Assembly: GCA_020850945.1 (NCBI GenBank)
Contig: JADZDR010000015.1
Location: 1-40,294, forward strand
Length of the DNA stretch: 40,294 nucleotides
Reading direction: 5' to 3'
Source: Acidimicrobiia bacterium
Lineage (GTDB): Bacteria; Actinomycetota; Acidimicrobiia; UBA2766
How positions within the stretch are numbered: the first letter of the stretch is position 1; the number at the start of each line of letters is the position of its first letter. The notes under the pieces were generated by a model that searched no databases, was not told the DNA's origin, and saw only the letters and a list, made by a program, of their open reading frames with translations. This document shows positions 25,583-33,766 of this stretch, in pieces. A program made the translations under genes and the position numbers.

Positions 25583-28568
25583 CTGAGCTCCTGAGACCGA
25601 TCATGCCACCGAGCGTGACGATCCACACGAGAGCGATGATCACGACGACGATCGTGCGCAGGGGACCGGCATCGAGCACGAGCCGCGCGTCCTGGTCGGG
25701 TGCGGTCGCGAACTGCATCGCCCAACCACCCGCCTTCTCGGGTTCGATCTCTTCCCCGTCGGTCTCGAGACGGAAGCTCCCGTCGTAGGTCACGCGAGCT
25801 CGGACATGCGTGTCGGTCTTGCCCTTCCATGTCGACGGCGGGTCGAACTCCCAGCCGGACGAGGCCGGGGGCGGTGGAGTCGAGGCCTCCTCGGCCGGGG
25901 AACGGGATGCCGCCGACACCTCGCTCTCCGTTCCCGCGACCTGGGGTCGCCACGACTTGTTCTCGAAGAGGATCCCGCTGTCGTCCTCCTGTTGCAGGGT
26001 GAGGTCGAGGGCGTCGGTCAACGTGCGTACGAGCTCGTCCTCGCCGCGCCCTACGGCTATGTAGCGCACGGAATAGGCAGCGAGAAGGCGGCCCGCAAAC
26101 GGGACGCGGCCCGCCGCCGTGAGCGCCATGTCGTCCGCGAGGCGGGCGGCGCCGTCGGTCGTGCGCGGCATCCAGAGGTCCTGCAGGGACGGGCCGCCCG
26201 GCGCCGCAGTCGAGATGTAGAGATCGTCGCCGATCGGGATCGGATCACCCGGCACGGACGCACCGAGGAACACCGTCACGAAAGGCCCCTCGTCCGCGGC
26301 CAGATCGAACTGCCATGAAAGCGAGGCGCGCCAGTCGGTCTCGGGCTGGCCGAAGCGGCCGGCGGGAACGGCGGCGAGTGGGGACACGAGACCCGCCACA
26401 CCGAGGAGGACGAGGATGACGCTCAGGGGCTGCTGCACGCCCACCTGGAACTCGGGCAGGTTGCGGCGAATCGCCTCGACCCCGAGGCCGGCGAGCACCG
26501 CGAAGGCGAACGCGGCTGGGAGGACGAGGACGTTCGCGCGGCCGAGCGCAGGCAGGAAGCCGAGCCCCACCATCCACGTCACGAAGAACGCCACGATCGC
26601 GGTACCCCACCAGCGGATCGCCCACGCGAGCTGGTCGTTCCTGGCGAGGAGGAGGGGGAGGAGGGCGAGGGCGAGGAGGCCGAACGCGAGGACCGTCCCC
26701 CCGAAGCGGCCGGTGTCGAACCGGATGAGATCGAGGAACGGTATCTCCGTGGGTGCCGCCGCGAAGGCGCGGGCTGCGCCGTCACCTTGGAGGAGGGAGA
26801 ACGACCACGGGAGGAGGAGGACGAACGCGCCGGCGAGTGCCTGCACACCGGCCCAGAGGGCGAGCACACTGCGGTGGGCGCCGCCTGCGAGAACCGAGCC
26901 GGCAGCCCACCCGCCGAGGACGACGAAGACGACCCAGATCGTGGCAGGTTCGGCCGCGCAGGCAAGTGCCGTCAGGGCGACCAGCTCCAGCTTGCGGCGC
27001 ATGAGTGGCGCGCCGTCCTCGTATGCCGGCAGGCCTCCGACGCAGGCGAGGCGGCGCGCGATGGGGGGAAGGAGCACGGCCAGGGCAACGACCCCGAGGT
27101 CCCCGTCCGCGAGCGCGTTCCAGAGGAGGGGCCCGAGCGCGTAGACGACCGCAGCCGACACGCGGCTCGCCGTGTGCCCGAGGAGGGGACGCAGGGACCG
27201 CGCGCACGACCACGCCGCCGCGGCAACACCGAGCACGAGCAGGATGCGTTGGGCGAGCTGCACCGAGCCGAGGGCGAGGAAGCCGGCAAGACCGGACAGG
27301 AACAGGATCGGCGACGACGGGCTCGGCGATCCCACTGACACGTTCTGCCAGTGGCCGGACAGGGAGCGCACGTAGTCGAGCGCGCTCTGGTCAGGCGGCC
27401 CGAGTCGTCCGAAGGCGGGCAGCGGGCCGGTGAGGAGGTGCCGCCCCGCCAACAGGAGGAACAGGACGAGGAGGGCGGCCACGATCAGCCATCTGCCGCC
27501 GAGCGCACGTACGAGGTTGGCCACGGCGCGACCGAGCCCTCCCCCACCTTCGGCCTCTCTCACGTCGGATCTCGTCCGGAAGCGGGCTGTCGCACCGAGC
27601 ATGAACTTGACTACGGCGCCGTCTCGGACCGTGCGGAGGCGCTGTGTCCCACGCCGGTCGCGGAGCAGGGTGCGGAGACTCGCGATCGCCCAACCGTGTG
27701 CGGAGAACGCGTGGCGCGCCTCCTCACCCCGGCCTTGCACCATGGCGGCGAGGGCAGCCGCGAGTGCGAGGAGGACACCCTCGACCGAGAAGAGCAGTGC
27801 GCGCAGCGGCCCGTAGTTCTTGGCGACCATCCAGACGCGGTTGCGGCCGGCGAGGTCCCGGATCTCCTCGGAGTCACGCGGCTCGGCCGTGCGCCAGACG
27901 CGTACACCGGGGGTGTAGACGATGTCCTCTCCGGCGATGCGGATGCGCCAGCACAGGTCGAGGTCGTTCCCGGGCCCTCGCATCACCGTGTCGAATCCAC
28001 CGACCGCCGCGAGGAGCGGGCCGCGCACGGCAAGGAACGCGAACGACGAGTAGAGCGTCTGGCGGCGCACGTCGTACTGGGACTGGTCGAGCTCGAACCC
28101 CTCGAGCCGCGAGAAGGGCACACCGAACCGATCTGCGCTCATCCCGGCCTCGACCAGCAGGTCTTCCCCGTCGGCTGCGTAGACCTTCCCGCCCACCGCT
28201 CCGGCCAGGGTCTCGCCCACGGCGAGGCACGCCTGATCGACGGCGTCCGGTGCGAGCCGCACATCGTCGCGCACGAACACGACGAGGTCGAAGTGCTCCC
28301 ACTGATCGGCGAGGCCGTTCGCCGCAGCACAGATCGCCGGCGCGCTCTCCGCCTCTATGCGAGCGTCCTTGAAGGCGCCGGCCGGCTTCGCGGCGAGTGT
28401 CTCGGCCGTGCCTACGAGGGCGAACGTGGTCTTGGCGTGCGTCTGCTCGCGCAACGACGCGAGGCACGCGTCGAGATGCACGCCCTCGGCGAAGGCGAGC
28501 ACGACCACGAGGACTTCCATGTCCGCGGCGGTTGACTCGGCGGACGGGGCGGTGGGGGAAGGATCCAT
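25569..28568 (-). CDS. Family 2 glycosyltransferase fused to a large multi-membrane-span domain
   Basis: About 999 residues. The N-terminal third is a GT-A domain: EVLVVVLAFAEGVHLDACLASL, then VFVRDDVRLAPDAV with the metal-binding acidic pair at about 101-102, GGFDTVMRGPGNDLDLCWR, and RNRVWMVAKNYG. The middle holds about 12 membrane spans. A soluble region and a final membrane helix finish the protein. The layout suggests sugar transfer to a lipid or polymer coupled to membrane steps in envelope synthesis; donor and acceptor are unknown. The start is uncertain: ATG 28568 gives a natural N-terminus without a Shine-Dalgarno, with alternatives at 28586 and 28520. Confidence 0.85.
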   Translation of the reverse strand: MDPSPTAPSAESTAADMEVLVVVLAFAEGVHLDACLASLREQTHAKTTFALVGTAETLAAKPAGAFKDARIEAESAPAICAAANGLADQWEHFDLVVFVRDDVRLAPDAVDQACLAVGETLAGAVGGKVYAADGEDLLVEAGMSADRFGVPFSRLEGFELDQSQYDVRRQTLYSSFAFLAVRGPLLAAVGGFDTVMRGPGNDLDLCWRIRIAGEDIVYTPGVRVWRTAEPRDSEEIRDLAGRNRVWMVAKNYGPLRALLFSVEGVLLALAAALAAMVQGRGEEARHAFSAHGWAIASLRTLLRDRRGTQRLRTVRDGAVVKFMLGATARFRTRSDVREAEGGGGLGRAVANLVRALGGRWLIVAALLVLFLLLAGRHLLTGPLPAFGRLGPPDQSALDYVRSLSGHWQNVSVGSPSPSSPILFLSGLAGFLALGSVQLAQRILLVLGVAAAAWSCARSLRPLLGHTASRVSAAVVYALGPLLWNALADGDLGVVALAVLLPPIARRLACVGGLPAYEDGAPLMRRKLELVALTALACAAEPATIWVVFVVLGGWAAGSVLAGGAHRSVLALWAGVQALAGAFVLLLPWSFSLLQGDGAARAFAAAPTEIPFLDLIRFDTGRFGGTVLAFGLLALALLPLLLARNDQLAWAIRWWGTAIVAFFVTWMVGLGFLPALGRANVLVLPAAFAFAVLAGLGVEAIRRNLPEFQVGVQQPLSVILVLLGVAGLVSPLAAVPAGRFGQPETDWRASLSWQFDLAADEGPFVTVFLGASVPGDPIPIGDDLYISTAAPGGPSLQDLWMPRTTDGAARLADDMALTAAGRVPFAGRLLAAYSVRYIAVGRGEDELVRTLTDALDLTLQQEDDSGILFENKSWRPQVAGTESEVSAASRSPAEEASTPPPPASSGWEFDPPSTWKGKTDTHVRARVTYDGSFRLETDGEEIEPEKAGGWAMQFATAPDQDARLVLDAGPLRTIVVVIIALVWIVTLGGMIGLRSSDDQQ

Positions 28569-28712
28569 GGCTGGGAGGGTGCGCATACGGCCTGCGGCGG
28601 GATCCGAACCTACCCGCGCAGAGCCGCTGTCGTGCATCTTTCGGCTGTCACCGGGCCTCACCCTGCACCTTCGCCCCGGTCCCACGCTCCCGATCCCCGA
28701 GCCGAGGCTGCT

Positions 28713-28741
28713 TGCAACTGTTATACTTGTCGCGTACAATC
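28713..28741 (+). promoter_or_regulatory. Sigma-70-type promoter for the 28791 gene
   Basis: TTGCAA (28713-28718), a 17-bp spacer, and TACAAT (28736-28741). This is the best promoter match in the window and sits in an unusually AT-rich patch. The leader would be about 43 nt, including AGGAGG before the ATG. Confidence 0.75.
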
Positions 28742-28790
28742 ACAAGCGGACAGTCGTCCGCCCCCCCTTTGGAGACAGGAGGCACTTCGC

Positions 28791-29198
28791 ATGGACGTGA
28801 AAGAGACAGCCCTCGACACCGTGTACGCCACCATCGGTTTCACGGCAATCACGGCGCAGCAACTCCAGCACCAGGTCGAGCAACTCCGCATCCGCCTCGA
28901 GGAACGCGGCACGCAGCGGCGCGAGCAGGTCCAGACCATGGTGTCGACGACGCGTGCGCAGCTCGAGTCTCAGGCAGACCAGGTGCAGGCCCGTGTGAAC
29001 GAGATCGTGAGCCAGGCCAGGACCCGATTCGAGACACTGGGTGAGAAGGCCGCGATCCCGAACCTCCCCGTCCCCCAGCTCCCCGACGACATCCAGGCAC
29101 GCCTTCAGGCACGCATCGACCAGGTGCGTGCACAGGTCTCGGACCTCGCCGACACCGTGCGGTCGAACGCACAGAAGCTCGTGCAGCGCGCCGCCTGA
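28791..29198 (+). CDS. Small helical, coiled-coil protein (phasin/apolipoprotein-like)
   Basis: 135 residues with AGGAGG ten bases before the ATG. After a short hydrophobic start (TVYATIGFTAITAQQLQ), nearly the whole protein is amphipathic helix rich in Gln, Arg, Glu and Ala, with heptad-like stretches (QLRIRLEERG, QLESQADQVQARVNEI, RLQARIDQVRAQVSDLAD). It has no Cys or Trp. The composition resembles phasins, heparin-binding hemagglutinin-like or apolipoprotein-like proteins that coat lipid or polymer surfaces. The family is not firmly recognised. It is a single-gene unit, convergent with fbiC 20 bp away. Confidence 0.8.
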   Translation: MDVKETALDTVYATIGFTAITAQQLQHQVEQLRIRLEERGTQRREQVQTMVSTTRAQLESQADQVQARVNEIVSQARTRFETLGEKAAIPNLPVPQLPDDIQARLQARIDQVRAQVSDLADTVRSNAQKLVQRAA

Positions 29199-29218
29199 GG
29201 CTGCCCCGACCTCCCGCC

Positions 29219-31513
29219 TCAGTAGACGGTCGTACGGCGCCGCAACGGACGGCCGAGGGCTTCGGCAACGGCGCGGAAGCCCTCCTCCGTCATCTCCTGA
29301 CCGTGGCTCGCTCCCGCGGCACGACTGATGTTCTCGCCCATGAGCGTCCCCCCGACGTCGTTCGCGCCCGCGGCGAGGGCGGCCTTCACTCCGTCGAGGC
29401 CCATCTTCACCCACGACACCTGCACGTTGTCGATCCAACCGCGATACGCGAGGCGACCCACGGAGTGCATGAGGATCGCCTCGCGGAACGTCGGCCCGGG
29501 TCGTGCCCTGCCCTGCAGCCAGATCGGGGCGGCCATGTGGACGAAGGGCAGAGGGACGAACTCCGTGAACCCGCGTGTGCGCTTCTGCACGTCGCGCGTG
29601 CGCACGATGTGGCGTGCCCACGCACGGGGTGACTCGATGTGGCCGAACATGATGGTCACGTTCGAGCGCAGGCCGACTCCGTGTGCCGTCTCGTGCACGT
29701 GGAGCCACTCGTCGCTCGTGATCTTGTCGGGACAGAGGTCCCGCCTCACCGAGTCGTCGAGGATCTCGGCGGCCGTGCCGGGCAGTGTCGCGAGCCCCGC
29801 CTCCCTGAGGCGGGTCAGGTAGTCGGCGAGGGGCACGCCGAGACGCCGCGCCCCCTCCGACACCTCCAAGGCCGTGAATCCGTGCACGTGCATCTCGGGC
29901 ACGGCGGCCTTCACGGCCTTCGTCACGTCGATGTAGAAATCGCCGTCGAAGTCCGGATGGATGCCTCCCTGCAGGCACACCTCCGTCGCCCCGCGGTCGG
30001 CAGCCTCCCGCACGCGGGTGGCGATGTCGTCGAGGGTCAGCAGGTACGGCGCCCCGCGCAGGTTCAACGACAACGGACCCTTGGAGAAGCCGCAGAACCG
30101 GCACTTGAATGTGCACACGTTCGTGTAGTTGATGTTGCGGTTCACGACGAAGGTGACGTCGTCGCCCACCGACGCGGCCCGCAAGTCGTCGGCGAGGGCG
30201 CAGACCGCCTCGACGGCATCCCCTCGTGCCGAGAAGAGCGTTACGATCTCGTCCTCACCGGGCTCCTGGCCGGCGGCCACACCCTCGAGCACCTCCTCGA
30301 CCCGACCTCTCGTCGCGGCACGCCGCGGGAACTCGGACGCGGCGAACCGTGCCGGGATCCCGATGTCGGCGCCCGCCGCCCACGTGTCGTCCCGGGCGAA
30401 GCCCTCGGCATCCGCACGTCTCTGCACGGCAAAGCGCATGCTGGGATCGAGCCAGGTGTCGGCATCCGTCACGAACTCGGGATACGCCGTGAGCCTCGGC
30501 ACGAGCGTGAACCCCGCCCGTGCCGCCCCCGCCTCGAGGCGTTCGAGGGCGGGCCAGGGTCGCTCCGGGTTCACGTGATCCGGCGTGAGAGGGGATACGC
30601 CGCCCCAGTCGTCGATACCGGCATCGAGGAGGACCTCGGGGGTGTCGACGAGGTTCGGTGGTGCCTGGAGGTGGATGTCGGGTGGGAGGATGAGGCGTGC
30701 CGCCGCCACGATGCGCAGGTGGTCCTCGAGCGCGAGGGGCGGGGCCCGATGCATCCCCGTGCCCGGCTTCGGCCGGAAGTTCTGCACGATGACCTCCTGC
30801 ACGTGTCCGTGCCGCAGGTGTGAGGCACTGATCGCGTGGAGGGCCTCGACTCGCTCCGCGAACGTCTCGCCGATCCCGACGAGAATCCCCGTGGTGAACG
30901 GGATCTGCAGCTCACCCGCCGCCTCCAGCGTCGCAAGCCGCCGCGCGGGCAGCTTGTCCGGGCACATGTGGTGGGGGCCACCCTGTTCGTGCAGGCGGAG
31001 GGAGAGCGACTCGAGCATCATCCCCTGGCTCGGCGCGACGGCCCGCAGCCGCGCGAGCGCGTCGCCGGTGACGGCTCCCGGGTTCGCGTGCGGCAGGAGC
31101 CCCGTCTCGTCGACGACACGCGAGCACATCTCGACGAGGTAGGCGAGCGTCGAGTCGTAGCCGTGGGCGTCGAGCCACGCGCGGGCGGCAGGCCAGCGTT
31201 CCTCGGGGGCCTCGCCGAGCGTGAAGAGTGCTTCGTGGCACCCTAGCTCGGCACCACGTGCGGCGACGGCGAGCACCGCATCCGGTTCCATGTAAGGCGC
31301 GTCGAGGTGGGCGGGGACTGTCGCGAACGTGCAGTAGGCACACCTGTCGCGACAGAGGCGCGTGAGGGGGACGAAGACCTTGGGTGAGAACGTCACGCGG
31401 CGCCCCCACCGCATGTCACGGACCCGCGCCGCGTCCTGCATGAGCGCCGCGAGCGGTGCCCGGGCGAGGTCGTCGCTCCGCGGTCCGGCATCCGGGGCAA
31501 GTGTGTGGGTCAT
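29219..31513 (-). CDS. fbiC: FO synthase (fused CofG/CofH radical SAM enzyme)
   Basis: Makes FO, the deazaflavin chromophore of F420, from tyrosine and the riboflavin precursor 5-amino-6-ribitylaminouracil. The 764-residue protein has two radical-SAM domains. The CofG half carries CxxxCxxC at Cys 54, 58 and 61, and the CofH half at Cys 467, 471 and 474. A linker of low conservation lies around 380-430. The start ATG 31513 has GGAG upstream. It diverges from hxlR-cofD-cofE, so three F420 steps sit around one 152-bp control region. Confidence 0.97.
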   Translation of the reverse strand: MTHTLAPDAGPRSDDLARAPLAALMQDAARVRDMRWGRRVTFSPKVFVPLTRLCRDRCAYCTFATVPAHLDAPYMEPDAVLAVAARGAELGCHEALFTLGEAPEERWPAARAWLDAHGYDSTLAYLVEMCSRVVDETGLLPHANPGAVTGDALARLRAVAPSQGMMLESLSLRLHEQGGPHHMCPDKLPARRLATLEAAGELQIPFTTGILVGIGETFAERVEALHAISASHLRHGHVQEVIVQNFRPKPGTGMHRAPPLALEDHLRIVAAARLILPPDIHLQAPPNLVDTPEVLLDAGIDDWGGVSPLTPDHVNPERPWPALERLEAGAARAGFTLVPRLTAYPEFVTDADTWLDPSMRFAVQRRADAEGFARDDTWAAGADIGIPARFAASEFPRRAATRGRVEEVLEGVAAGQEPGEDEIVTLFSARGDAVEAVCALADDLRAASVGDDVTFVVNRNINYTNVCTFKCRFCGFSKGPLSLNLRGAPYLLTLDDIATRVREAADRGATEVCLQGGIHPDFDGDFYIDVTKAVKAAVPEMHVHGFTALEVSEGARRLGVPLADYLTRLREAGLATLPGTAAEILDDSVRRDLCPDKITSDEWLHVHETAHGVGLRSNVTIMFGHIESPRAWARHIVRTRDVQKRTRGFTEFVPLPFVHMAAPIWLQGRARPGPTFREAILMHSVGRLAYRGWIDNVQVSWVKMGLDGVKAALAAGANDVGGTLMGENISRAAGASHGQEMTEEGFRAVAEALGRPLRRRTTVY

Positions 31514-31546
31514 CGGGTCTCCGTGCGAACGACTCCGGAGCCAGCA

Positions 31547-31574
31547 AGGCTACGAATCCACTACAGAAAGTCAA
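31547..31574 (-). promoter_or_regulatory. Candidate fbiC promoter
   Basis: The - strand shows TTGACT (31574-31569), a 16-bp spacer and TAGCCT (31552-31547), about 33 bases before the fbiC ATG. The -35 is strong and the -10 imperfect. Confidence 0.5.
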
Positions 31575-31653
31575 GTTATGGGGGTGTGGGTGCAATCCGG
31601 TGGAGCCGGTCCGGCCCGAGGAGGTCGGCCTGCCCCGACGCGGTGCGAGCTTG

Positions 31654-31659
31654 TACCTT
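31654..31659 (+). promoter_or_regulatory. Candidate -10 box for hxlR (leaderless)
   Basis: TACCTT, preceded by TTG, lies six bases before the HxlR ATG, and no Shine-Dalgarno is present, so a leaderless transcript is possible. No -35 is recognisable. Confidence 0.35.
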
Positions 31660-31665
31660 GGACGT

Positions 31666-32100
31666 ATGGCGAAGCCGTACGAGCTCGACTGTCCGGTCGC
31701 GCGCTCCCTCGAGGTGATCGGCGAGCGCTGGACACTGCTCATCATCCGCGAGCTCCTCATGGGCCACGCCCGCTACGGCGAGATCGTCTCCGCCCTGCCC
31801 GGCATCCCTCCGAACCTGCTCTCGGACCGCCTCCGCTTCCTCGAATCCGAGGGGATCCTCGCTCGCCTCGACCCGAAGGGCTACACGCTCACCGAGAAGG
31901 GCCGGTCCCTCGCCCCCGCCCTCGGCGCTCTCGCCGTCTGGGGTATGCGCTACTACGAGGAACCCCCCTCCGCCGTCGCCCGCCATGCCGGCTGCGGCGG
32001 GCGCGTACACGGGCACTGGACATGTGACGTCTGCGGCGAGGAGGTCTCGTCCGACCACCTCGAGCTCCTCGCCCCGTCACCCCCCAAGGTGCCGGGATGA
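31666..32100 (+). CDS. HxlR-family transcriptional regulator with C-terminal zinc-finger-like segment
   Basis: 144 residues. The winged-helix HxlR core starts near the N-terminus (CPVARSLEVIGERWTLLIIREL) and includes the wing (SEGILARLDPKGYTLTEKG). A tail with HAGCGG and HWTCDVCGEEV could bind zinc. HxlR proteins are dimeric repressors or activators, often responding to redox or reactive electrophiles through Cys. The stop overlaps the cofD start as ATGA, and fbiC diverges just upstream, so it probably regulates F420 synthesis. The longer in-frame upstream extension is rejected because it lacks homology. Confidence 0.9.
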   Translation: MAKPYELDCPVARSLEVIGERWTLLIIRELLMGHARYGEIVSALPGIPPNLLSDRLRFLESEGILARLDPKGYTLTEKGRSLAPALGALAVWGMRYYEEPPSAVARHAGCGGRVHGHWTCDVCGEEVSSDHLELLAPSPPKVPG

Positions 32101-33050
32101 GGGTCGTAGCTCTCGCAGGTGGCGTCGGAGCGTCGAAGCTCCTGCGCGGGCTCGTGCGCGTGCTCCCCCCCGGGTCCCTCACGGTCGTCGGAAACACGGC
32201 GGACGACATCGAAGTGCACGGCCTGCACGTGAGCCCGGACCTCGACACGATCGCCTACACCCTCGGCAGTGCCGCCGATCCCGAACGGGGCTGGGGCCTC
32301 GCCGGTGAGACCTGGAACGCGCGGGACGCGATGGAGCGCTACGGCATGGCGACGTGGTTCGCCCTCGGTGACCGAGACCTCGCGACCCACCTCTACCGGA
32401 CGCGGCGCCTGCGCGAGGGTGCGTGCCTCTCCGAGGTCACCCAGGAGATCTGTGCCGCATGGAACGTGACCACTCCCGTCCTCCCCATGACCGACGACCC
32501 TGTCACGAACCGGATCGTCGTGGACGTCGACGGGACGGCAGAGGACATCCACTTCCAGGAGTACCTGATCCGCCGTGGATCGCCGCCGGGTGTGATTCGC
32601 TCCTACGTCGCGGGAGTCGAGACCGCCCGGCCCCTCCCGGCCGTAGTCGAGGCGATCCGCACGGCAGATGCCCTCGTCCTCTGTCCGTCCAACCCCGTCG
32701 TCTCGATCGGCCCGATCCTCGCCGTGCCCGGCGTAAGGGAGGCCATACAGCGCTCGCGTGCCCGCAAGATCGCCGTCACACCGATCATCGGGGACGCGCC
32801 GGTCAGGGGACCCGCCGACAAGCTCATGCCCGCGGCAGGCATCGACGTGAGCTGTGCCGGCATCGCCCGCCACTACGCCGACCTCGTCGACACGCTCGTG
32901 ATCGACGTGCGCGACCGGGACCGCGCGGCTGAGGTCGCGGTCTTCGCGAAGTGCGTCGTCGCCGACACCCTCATGACGGACCTCGACGCGAGTGTCGGAC
33001 TCGCCCGCGTGGTCTGCGCCGACCTCGGGCTCGGAGGCCTGTCAGCGTGA
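32097..33050 (+). CDS. cofD: 2-phospho-L-lactate (or phosphoenolpyruvyl) transferase CofD/FbiA
   Basis: Transfers the phospholactyl or phosphoenolpyruvyl group from its GDP-activated form onto FO, forming F420-0 or its dehydro form. The 317-residue protein has the N-terminal ALAGGVGASKLLRGL nucleotide loop, VGNTADD, the TDDPVTN segment, and LCPSNPVVSIGPIL. It overlaps hxlR (ATGA) and cofE (GTGA), so all three are translationally coupled. The guanylyltransferase that makes the activated donor (CofC/FbiD) is not in the window. Confidence 0.96.
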   Translation: MRVVALAGGVGASKLLRGLVRVLPPGSLTVVGNTADDIEVHGLHVSPDLDTIAYTLGSAADPERGWGLAGETWNARDAMERYGMATWFALGDRDLATHLYRTRRLREGACLSEVTQEICAAWNVTTPVLPMTDDPVTNRIVVDVDGTAEDIHFQEYLIRRGSPPGVIRSYVAGVETARPLPAVVEAIRTADALVLCPSNPVVSIGPILAVPGVREAIQRSRARKIAVTPIIGDAPVRGPADKLMPAAGIDVSCAGIARHYADLVDTLVIDVRDRDRAAEVAVFAKCVVADTLMTDLDASVGLARVVCADLGLGGLSA

Positions 33051-33766
33051 CAGGCTCCCCCGCCCGGCTCGAGGTCCTCCCGCTCGATGGCATCGGTTCC
33101 GTCCGGGCCGGCGATCACATCGACGCGGTCATCGGCGACGCCCTCACCTCCCAGGGCCTCGCCCTCCTCGACCACGACGTTCTCGTCGTCACGTCGAAGG
33201 TCGTCTCGAAAGCGGAAGGCCGGGTCGTACGGGTGGACGACTCCGACACCGCTGCCCGCGAACGGACCGTGCTTGCCGAATCGGTCGCCGTCCTCCGCAG
33301 GCGTGACTCCCTGCTCATCACCGAGACCAGGCACGGATTCGTCTGTGCCAACGCGGGTGTCGACTGGTCGAACGTCGACCCGGGAACAGCCGTCCTCCTC
33401 CCCGAGGATCCGGACAGGTCGGCGCGGGGTCTGCGCGATCGTCTCGCCGCCCACTTCGGGCTCGAGGTCCTCGGCGTCGTCGTCACGGACACCGTCGGCC
33501 GGCCGTGGCGTCGCGGCCTCGTGGACGTGGCGATCGGCTCTGCCGGCCTCGGGCCGATCCTCGACCTTGTCGGCACACCGGACGACTCGGGTCGCCCCCT
33601 CAACGTGACCGAGATCGCCCTCGCGGACGAGATCGCCGCCGCTGCTGACCTCGTGTGCGGCAAGGCCTGGCGGAGGCCGGCCGCGATCGTCCGCGGACTC
33701 ACGCTCGCAGGGGACGGCAGGGCCCGCGACCTCATCCGCCCCGCTCGGGAGGACCTCTTCAGGTGA
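33047..33766 (+). CDS. cofE: F420-0:gamma-glutamyl ligase CofE (without nitroreductase domain)
   Basis: Adds glutamates to F420-0 using GTP. 239 residues matching the CofE fold: ITETRHGFVCANAGVDWSN, VVVTDTVGRPWRRGLVDVAIG and DELAxAAD-like helices (DEIAAAADLVCGKAW). The protein ends where the CofE domain ends; the C-terminal FMN-binding domain of mycobacterial FbiB, which reduces dehydro-F420-0, is absent. The GTG start overlaps cofD. The 3' end overlaps the convergent epimerase by 8 bp. Confidence 0.95.
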   Translation: MTGSPARLEVLPLDGIGSVRAGDHIDAVIGDALTSQGLALLDHDVLVVTSKVVSKAEGRVVRVDDSDTAARERTVLAESVAVLRRRDSLLITETRHGFVCANAGVDWSNVDPGTAVLLPEDPDRSARGLRDRLAAHFGLEVLGVVVTDTVGRPWRRGLVDVAIGSAGLGPILDLVGTPDDSGRPLNVTEIALADEIAAAADLVCGKAWRRPAAIVRGLTLAGDGRARDLIRPAREDLFR

